NCBI GenBank assembly: GCA_903822015.1
Contig: CAIJNQ010000128.1
Span: 1-37,749, forward strand
Reading direction: 5' to 3'
Length of the DNA stretch: 37,749 nucleotides
Source of the DNA: an uncultured Verrucomicrobia subdivision 3 bacterium
Lineage (GTDB): Bacteria > Verrucomicrobiota > Verrucomicrobiia > Limisphaerales > UBA11358
Shown here: piece after piece, positions 32,903 through 37,749 of the stretch
Numbering within the stretch: position 1 is the stretch's first letter
Layout of the letters: each line of letters begins with the position of its first letter
Notes under the pieces: generated by a model
Told to the model about the DNA's origin: nothing
Database searches by the model: none
The model's input: the letters and a program-made list of their open reading frames with translations, nothing else
Position numbers and translations under genes: made by a program

Positions 32903-34078
32903 TCAGTGTGAAATGTTCGCCCACGGGCTGGTGGCCGTGGCGGCGGAACCGATTGGGCCGAAGTCATTCGCAGTGCCGTAGTTTACATAATTGGCGAGGC
33001 CGCCACCAATAACCACGTTTTTAAGGATCACATTATTGGTATTGGCGGCGTTGACAATTTCAATTCCCAGAACTCCGTTCGCGGTCACCACATGATTTTC
33101 TTCGATCAGATTATTACTATCCTGGATGATAAGGGCCCCAACTGTATTCAAACTAAAGTGGTTTCGGGAAATAATCGAGTTACCGGAAGCATTACCACTA
33201 TTGTAACCATATAATGAGTTGTTCAATACTTCGCAATCCTCCACCACATTGGCGCTGTTTCCGGCGGCACAATTAATGCCAGTACCGCTATTCGAGACGA
33301 TGCGACATTTGCGGATTTCGTCCCCTAAACCCAAGCATTCGAAGCCATCACCATTGTTATTCTGGCAGCTGCAATCCAGCGCCCGGCTGGCGATGAGGTT
33401 GAACCCGCCGGTGCTGTTATATTCCGACTGGCACTGCCTCACCGTGCCATTCGCAACCGAGAATCCATAGCCGCCATTATTCCGGGCGATGCAACCCGCT
33501 ATGTCACCGCCACCCGAACTGCCGCCTGAATATATCCCGTCGCCGGCGTTGCCGATGAACAGGCAATCCCGCACGATGCTGCCCGCCTCCGTGTACAGAC
33601 CACGTGCGCCATTCCCGGAAATGGTGAGATGCTCGAAAACCAAATTGCGCGGAAAGCCGCTCAACCAGGCATCCACACCAATCGCGCCCCAACCCGTCAC
33701 GGTGCCATTGCGAACGATCACATTGGTAAAAGTGCCACCCACAAAAACACCATCCACGGAGCCGGGAACCCCCTGCAGGGTGAAGCCATTTAGATCCAGC
33801 GTCACATTGCCACTCACGATGGTTATTCCCGATGACCCGCTGATGCCGTTAAGATTGGCCGTCAGATAATACGACCCCGGTGCGTTGATTATTAATGGCA
33901 ACGTAGAAATCGGCGTGCGCGGCTCGATCTGCGCCAGCGTCTTCATCGTCGGCGCGGGAGATCCCGGCGGCGTGAGGCTGCCTTGGGCCAGCACGGCTGA
34001 AGGCTGAAAGCTGAAGGTTAAAAGGAGCGACAGTCCGACGCATTGAGCGGTGAGCTGAATTTGGGTTTTTAGTTTCAT
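32903..34078 (-). CDS. Secreted right-handed beta-helix protein
   Basis: The 391-residue protein has a signal peptide (about 1-31). It continues with SPAPTMKTLAQIEPRTPI, a conserved linker in this verrucomicrobial/planctomycetal class, and a parallel beta-helix domain (about 60-370). Regular coils of 20-25 residues are visible: GSYYLTANLNGISG, GNVTLDLNGFTLQGV, NVIVRNGTVTGWG, RNLVFEHLTISGNGARG, DGIYSGGSSGGG and ISRNHFSLNT. Such helices often bind or cleave polysaccharide, but no lyase catalytic signature could be placed. It is first in the operon and lies behind the promoter and leader described at 34079-34319. Confidence 0.88.
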   Translation of the reverse strand: MKLKTQIQLTAQCVGLSLLLTFSFQPSAVLAQGSLTPPGSPAPTMKTLAQIEPRTPISTLPLIINAPGSYYLTANLNGISGSSGITIVSGNVTLDLNGFTLQGVPGSVDGVFVGGTFTNVIVRNGTVTGWGAIGVDAWLSGFPRNLVFEHLTISGNGARGLYTEAGSIVRDCLFIGNAGDGIYSGGSSGGGDIAGCIARNNGGYGFSVANGTVRQCQSEYNSTGGFNLIASRALDCSCQNNNGDGFECLGLGDEIRKCRIVSNSGTGINCAAGNSANVVEDCEVLNNSLYGYNSGNASGNSIISRNHFSLNTVGALIIQDSNNLIEENHVVTANGVLGIEIVNAANTNNVILKNVVIGGGLANYVNYGTANDFGPIGSAATATSPWANISH

Positions 34079-34290
34079 GTTTCGGGGTGGTTACGTTTGT
34101 GGCTGACGAAAAATGTCAGCCCGGAGACGGGTGCCCGCGGGGGCGGTGACTTGACCGGTGTCCGGACGGATTTGAGGGATAAAGCTGTTATGCGCCGGCA
34201 GGGCCAGCGTGTAAAACAAACTTTTTGTTTCCATACCGGGTCAGGTTTGGATCCGCCGGGCACCGGCGGCACCTTCTTGATTTCATGACT
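34079..34290 (-). promoter_or_regulatory. Structured 5' leader of the surface-protein operon
   Basis: If transcription starts near 34285, the leader is about 200 nt. It contains a 7-bp hairpin GGCTGAC/GTCAGCC (plus 34101-34107 with 34115-34121), which ends 22 bases before the beta-helix ATG, and a 6-bp hairpin CCGCCG/CGGCGG (34253-34258 with 34264-34269). A 47-codon ORF lies between them. I could not match the folds to a known riboswitch class. The hairpin near the ATG could affect translation. Confidence 0.4.
34091..34234 (-). CDS. 47-codon ORF in the operon leader (candidate small protein)
   Basis: An ATG at 34234 opens 47 codons to a TAA at 34091, ending 12 bases before the beta-helix start. 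The N-terminus METKSLFYTLALPAH has some signal-peptide character, the rest is polar (IRPDTGQVTAPAGTRLRAD). No ribosome binding site precedes it. It could be a leader peptide, a genuine small secreted protein, or chance; its tail overlaps the leader hairpin, so translation of it could affect the downstream start. Confidence 0.3.
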   Translation of the reverse strand: METKSLFYTLALPAHNSFIPQIRPDTGQVTAPAGTRLRADIFRQPQT

Positions 34291-34319
34291 CTTATGTCAC
34301 CCGCGGCCGGAAAAATCAA
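34291..34319 (-). promoter_or_regulatory. Putative promoter of the four-gene surface-protein operon
   Basis: On the minus strand TTGATT (plus 34314-34319) is separated by exactly 17 bases from CATAAG (plus 34291-34296), giving a fair match to -35 and -10 boxes of a housekeeping sigma factor. The region upstream is AT-rich (34311-34360). It lies about 210 bases ahead of the beta-helix gene, the first gene of the operon. Confidence 0.4.
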
Positions 34320-35286
34320 TAAAAATCTCTTGAAATCTAATCCTGAACATTATGTTTAGGCACCAGCGGGCGAAGCCCGCCGCCCCGGCGACCCAGCATC
34401 AATAAAGGGGCCGGAACCGTCGCCGGTTCCGGCCCGCTTGGGGTGGTGAAGACATTCACATTTCCACCCCGCAATGTTTCAAAGTCAACCGGACGCAGTC
34501 TGGGCTGAAGCCGCCGACGTCCGGTTGTCGCGATGTCCCCTCCGCGTCATGATTATACCGCCGGCTCTAACAAGCTTCCGTGGCGGGCCCATCCGCCCGA
34601 CTTCACGGACATACTCAATCTTCACCCCGATCACAGCGCCAACGCGGGACTTCACGGCCCTTCGCGCGAGTCATCTTCCGGTCGCCGGAGGTGGCCGGTT
34701 TAAAACGGGCAACGCCGGCGGACCAGAAGGTCCCGCCCCACTCGACATGAAAGGGGTGAAGAAAAATGTTTCCGCACAATTTCAAGGATCCAGCCACCAC
34801 GGCCGCCGCAAACAGCAAATGGCGCGTTGAATCCAGCGCCCCAGTGCCGGGCGCCGGCTTTGCCTGATTGCTGATCGGCTGGCGGCCGGGTATCATGTAA
34901 GCATAACTGCCGCCAAACGGTCTGTTTTATTGTAATCCTAATACAATTCCGGAGCCTTTCCGGATATTTCCCCAATAATTCACGTACCATCGGGAAGTTT
35001 CCCCAAAAAAACAATACGGTCAGCGATGGTGGCTGTTACCTGAATAGGAAAAAATAATGTATAATTATCGGACAAACTGGCTGACTGGCGGCGTGGGCAA
35101 CCCATTTAGTTGCCGGGCTTATTTTTAATCATTTATAAAAAGAGAAATCATGATCAAACTGGGTCGTGGACTTTAAACTTTTCCAGACCTTGAATTGGTA
35201 TTTCGCTCCAGATAAATGAGAATTCGGAAAGGGTTTACGGTTAAGGACCATGCGGCACCCAGGGGTTGCACAAGGCCTAATAAATT
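34320..35286. other. Non-coding spacer with strong hairpins upstream of the acyltransferase
   Basis: No convincing gene is seen in about 970 bases; a 118-codon frame at 34474-34830 looks like chance. Structures seen are GCGGGC-GAA-GCCCGC at 34366-34380, a perfect 12-bp stem GGGCCGGAACCG/CGGTTCCGGCCC at 34408-34435 with a TCGC loop, and GGCAAC/GTTGCC at 35096-35114 followed by GGGCTTATTTTT. The right part turns AT-rich, and TATAAT occurs at 35060-35065, so a small transcript ending at the last hairpin is conceivable. The acyltransferase start follows at 35287. Confidence 0.5.
34408..34435. repeat. Perfect 12-bp hairpin with TCGC loop
   Basis: GGGCCGGAACCG pairs base for base with CGGTTCCGGCCC around TCGC. 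It is GC-rich and symmetrical, so it would form in either strand; on the minus strand it is followed by CTTTATTG, a poor T-run. It may be a dispersed intergenic hairpin repeat of this genome or a bidirectional transcription barrier. Confidence 0.7.
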
Positions 35287-36189
35287 ATGAAGCACTTTCG
35301 CTCCGTCAAAGACTCCATCGCGCAGCCGCTACACCGCTTCGGCCGTCTCCTGGCCGGGTCGCCGCGAAGCCTCAGTCAAGCCATCCTCGCATCCCTCGGT
35401 GCCGCCGCCAAAGCCGCGTACTTCGTCCCCGGAAGCCACCTCTCCCGGACCGTGGGAAATTTCTGCCGCGTGACCGGGCGCACCGATACGTGGCCCGTCT
35501 ATAGCCGCATGGTTGACAACCTCCAGACCGCTGCGCTGCAATTTGCCCGGCTCCATCGCCATGGCCGGTCCGAGCTCCTGGCCCAAACCGCCATCGCCCC
35601 CGGGGTCGCAGCCGAATTGCAACGCCTGCGGCAGGACGGAACCGGGGGGATCATCGTGGTGCCGCACTGCATCGGCGCGGTTCTGAGCAGCGCCAAATTG
35701 AGCACTGTCTGCCCCACCCTGCTCCTGGTCAAAGAACCGCGCGACCCCGGCCGCTGCGAGCTCATGCTTGATTACGTGCGCAAACTCGGTCCCGAATACC
35801 TTCTCGCGCGGCGTACGCCACCGGCCACCGTCATGCGCCAAATCATCCGGGCCTTGCACGACGGCAAAGTTGTCGTTGGCACCACGGACCTGGTGAACGC
35901 GGGGGAGGATTCGGTGGAGACGAAGATCTTCGGCCAGCGCATCCTCAGTCCCGGCTGGCCGGCCCGCCTCGCCGCCCGGTTCAACGCTCCCATCCTGCCC
36001 GGTTACATTCACATGGACGGAGATCAAATCATTCTGCTCGGGGATGAAGCTTATGTTGAAGGCGACATCGACCGGGGCACCCAGCGCTGGGCCGACAGCT
36101 TCGAGAAACATTTCCGCCAATACCCCTCCGACTGGGCATTCATGCTGGATAAGAACTGGGCCCGCGTCCTAGCCGCTGCCGCCACCTAG
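35287..36189 (+). CDS. LpxL/HtrB-like lysophospholipid acyltransferase, active site altered
   Basis: The 300-residue protein resembles the lipid A acyltransferase (HtrB/LpxL) fold: a helical N-terminus (RTVGNFCRVTGRTDTW, NLQTAALQFARLH), GGIIVVPHCIGAVLSS where the HX4(D/E) motif belongs, then LLLVKEPRDPGRCELM, IIRALHDGKVVVGTTDLV and APILPGYIHMDGDQ. In the active-site position H127 is present, but the fifth residue after it is Val132, not Asp/Glu, so catalysis is doubtful. No clear membrane helix is seen at the N-terminus. It stands alone in a wide spacer. It might modify lipid A-like glycolipids or have a non-enzymatic role. Confidence 0.75.
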   Translation: MKHFRSVKDSIAQPLHRFGRLLAGSPRSLSQAILASLGAAAKAAYFVPGSHLSRTVGNFCRVTGRTDTWPVYSRMVDNLQTAALQFARLHRHGRSELLAQTAIAPGVAAELQRLRQDGTGGIIVVPHCIGAVLSSAKLSTVCPTLLLVKEPRDPGRCELMLDYVRKLGPEYLLARRTPPATVMRQIIRALHDGKVVVGTTDLVNAGEDSVETKIFGQRILSPGWPARLAARFNAPILPGYIHMDGDQIILLGDEAYVEGDIDRGTQRWADSFEKHFRQYPSDWAFMLDKNWARVLAAAAT

Positions 36190-36588
36190 GTCACCACCAC
36201 GCCTCCATACCGCTCCGACCTTTTTTCCAGCATGTCGGAAAGGGCGGGTCAGCGGTAAGACCCTAAATTCAATTCCAGACTCAAAATTCCGAATTCCGAG
36301 TTTGAAATCAGTCTCCGCCGTGCCTGCTCACCTCGCCGCGAGTCATCATCTGGTCTCCTGGAAGATTAACGATGCCGGCAGGGCGGGCGGTCGCCTGCCC
36401 GCCGTCGGTGGAGCGAGACTGCGGACGTGTTGTTTGGTTTGGTTATGATCACGGCTCGCGGGGACGCTCGCCCTACCCGTGGAAAACAGCGTAACGCAGT
36501 GACGCGCCTGCCGTTGGCCCGGTGGTCACAGCCCATCAGGGGAAACTCTTCCCACGCCGCAGCTCCCCTCGGAATTTTCAGACACGCT
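36190..36588. other. Spacer without a gene, containing a possible dispersed repeat
   Basis: Nothing that looks like a gene is seen in these 400 bases. A segment around 36449-36480 reads GGCTCGCGGGGACGCTCGCC followed by CTACCCGTGG. I recall this kind of element from many intergenic regions of Verrucomicrobiota genomes, and it often yields false short ORFs (the minus translation GRASPRAVI is a frequent ghost). Around 36264-36309 there are near-repeats of AATTCCGAATTCC. Confidence 0.5.
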
Positions 36589-37209
36589 CTAGGGATGACT
36601 GGCAACCGACACCAGCGGCCTCGTCCGGGCTTCCCGCGTCATGAATAGGAATCCATTCTTATACACCACCGTTCTGGCAAAATCTTCCCGGTCCGTGTAG
36701 GAACCGGTGGTGGTCTCCGAGAAGCCATCGCCATAAAACGAACTGATGGTGTAGGTTTTTTTCGCGTAATCATACACCGCAGTGCCGCACGTGACGATGT
36801 CGCCCCCCTGCCCGTCACTGAACAGACCATACACTTTCAGGGCCGGCGCATTTTCGTCATACGTTAAAATGGCGTTCATCGGCTGCTTGTAAAATCTGGA
36901 ATGCACGGTAAAGACCTCATATTTGCCGGCCACCGTGCAGGCGGTTTGCGTGAGCGCCTCCTCATATACCTTGCCCGAGGCGTAGGTCATCACGTTACTA
37001 ATCGCAGCATTGGTCCAAAAGGGAACGGCGGCCAGTTGCGGCACCAATGGCAACGCATCGCCCGGTGTGGCCACAATTTCCCGGAAACGCGCCGGCGTCA
37101 TGGTTTCCCGGTATAAGGAGGCGGCATTGGTGCCCGCCACCGCGTCGGCGGCCCGCAGCGGGCCGCCGCAGACCAGAATTGAAAACAGGAGGAGTAGGGA
37201 TTTTTTCAT
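36589..37209 (-). CDS. Secreted hypothetical protein
   Basis: This 206-residue protein has a signal peptide (MKKSLLLLFSILVCGGPLRAADA). The mature part is a mixed alpha/beta domain with RFREIVATPGDALPLVPQLA and ISNVMTYASGKVYEEALTQT, then a beta-rich half (VHSRFYKQPMNAILTYDEN, VYGLFSDGQGGDIVTC, DYAKKTYTISSFYGDG). The alternating hydrophobic pattern fits a beta-sandwich or barrel in the periplasm. ATG 37209 fits the signal; the frame is open back to 37371. No family is recognised and no partner is evident. Confidence 0.72.
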   Translation of the reverse strand: MKKSLLLLFSILVCGGPLRAADAVAGTNAASLYRETMTPARFREIVATPGDALPLVPQLAAVPFWTNAAISNVMTYASGKVYEEALTQTACTVAGKYEVFTVHSRFYKQPMNAILTYDENAPALKVYGLFSDGQGGDIVTCGTAVYDYAKKTYTISSFYGDGFSETTTGSYTDREDFARTVVYKNGFLFMTREARTRPLVSVASHP

Positions 37210-37418
37210 ATAAGTCAGGGGGTGCGCATCATTTCCCGGCAACGGCATCGCGGCGACGGGTTCGGTCCGGATGCTGATACGCAGACCGGGCACAGGGCAC
37301 AAGTAAATAAACCGCCGCCAACCGCCTTTATTCCCTGGATCACCGGGGAATGGCCGAGCCGGGTCAGTCACCAGATTGTCACTTGGGTAAATCCGCCCGA
37401 GGCACTATTCTCGCCCGC

Positions 37419-37694
37419 GTGCATAAAACAGTTCTGATGCTGTTGCTCCTCGCTTCCGGCTTGCGGGCCGCCCTGGCGGCGCCGACGGCGATGGAATCCG
37501 CCATCGCCGGCCGGGTGCTCATCCTGGACAACAGCACCGTGCCGTTGAAGACGGCCAAGGCCACGCTCATTGTCGGCCCGCTCACGCGCACCAACGGCAT
37601 CTATGCCGGCGATTTCAAGGTGAAGGTCTTCCCGTACTTCTTTAAATCCGGCCTGCCGCAAGGTGCGGGTCTCCGCCTGCAACCCGATTTTTAA
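37419..37694 (+). CDS. Small secreted hypothetical protein
   Basis: The 91-residue product starts at GTG 37419 with a signal peptide (VHKTVLMLLLLASGLRAALA) and continues AAPTAMESAIAGRVLILDNSTVPLKTAKATLIVGPLTRTNG. The pattern resembles the beginning of a longer periplasmic protein. The last residues (KSGLPQGAGLRLQPDF) break from the strand pattern, so the C-terminus may be shortened by a frameshift. It diverges from the previous gene, leaving about 210 bases between the two starts. Confidence 0.55.
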   Translation: MHKTVLMLLLLASGLRAALAAPTAMESAIAGRVLILDNSTVPLKTAKATLIVGPLTRTNGIYAGDFKVKVFPYFFKSGLPQGAGLRLQPDF

Positions 37695-37700
37695 AACCGC

Positions 37701-37749
37701 ATGAAGAAATCCCAGGTCTCTTTTGAAATCCAGTTGACCTTGGATCCGG
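37701..37749 (+). CDS. Start of an unidentified gene, cut by window edge
   Basis: Six bases after the previous stop an ATG opens the frame MKKSQVSFEIQLTLDP, which runs off the end. The spacing suggests an operon partner or the continuation of the upstream protein after a frameshift. Too little is visible to identify it. Confidence 0.4.
   Translation, partial: MKKSQVSFEIQLTLDP

Noticed and set aside
34474-34830. A 118-codon frame upstream of the acyltransferase
   Set aside because: No recognisable protein pattern, no ribosome binding site, and hairpin-rich surroundings.
36366-36605. A 79-codon minus-strand frame containing GRASPRAVI
   Set aside because: It looks like the translation of a dispersed intergenic repeat, not a protein.

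Overview
The window looks like a chromosomal segment of a Verrucomicrobiota bacterium, most likely of the soil or freshwater Pedosphaera/Limisphaera type. This assignment is inference. The reasons are high GC (about 60%), few recognisable Shine-Dalgarno sequences, several GTG/TTG starts, and many secreted proteins with styles typical of that phylum. These include LamG and beta-helix proteins, GWIN-repeat proteins, tail-fibre-like proteins with an S74 chaperone, a pseudopilin-like Cys-containing C-terminus, and an S53 peptidase with accessory beta domains. No rRNA or marker protein fixes the lineage.

Layout. 1-7.3 kb is core metabolism: the start of purQ and all of purS (minus), zwf (plus), a structured non-coding stretch, accA and a type I phosphomannose isomerase (plus), then yqgE with a small downstream ORF and a short-type transketolase (minus). 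7.4-9.3 kb holds a coiled-coil membrane protein, a scar of decayed mobile DNA (the C-terminal piece of an AAA+ ATPase, an opposed gene fragment, a cluster of direct and inverted TGTCCG-type repeats) and tRNA-Arg(CCG). 9.6-15.7 kb carries a large secreted S53 peptidase, secreted and small hypothetical proteins, and an abnormal 99-nt tRNA-like gene with about 26 extra nucleotides in its anticodon region. 15.8-20.2 kb has a SulP-STAS-cNMP-binding fusion transporter overlapping tail-to-tail with an MJ1255-type glycosyltransferase, then a coiled-coil anchor protein. 20.3-26.4 kb is a run of mostly single genes: a Cys-rich protein, a BLUF photoreceptor, a SurA-like protein lacking its isomerase domain, a lone receiver domain, two lipoproteins (one an alpha/beta hydrolase) and a luciferase-like monooxygenase.

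26.6-34.3 kb is the most distinctive part. After a nine-unit GF(V/I)xPG repeat protein and a LamG protein comes a tightly packed four-gene minus-strand operon (34078 to 28580): a beta-helix protein, a GWIN-repeat protein, a 972-residue fibre with two families of head repeats plus an S74 self-cleaving chaperone, and a small secreted protein broken by one TGG-to-TGA change. It has a plausible promoter and a 5' leader of about 200 nt with hairpins and a 47-codon ORF. The genes read as a set of exported surface-fibre components, but nothing in the window proves the function.

The last 3 kb holds an LpxL/HtrB-like acyltransferase with an altered active site, two secreted hypotheticals and a gene start cut by the window edge. 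No CRISPR array, intact insertion sequence, intact phage or replication origin was seen.
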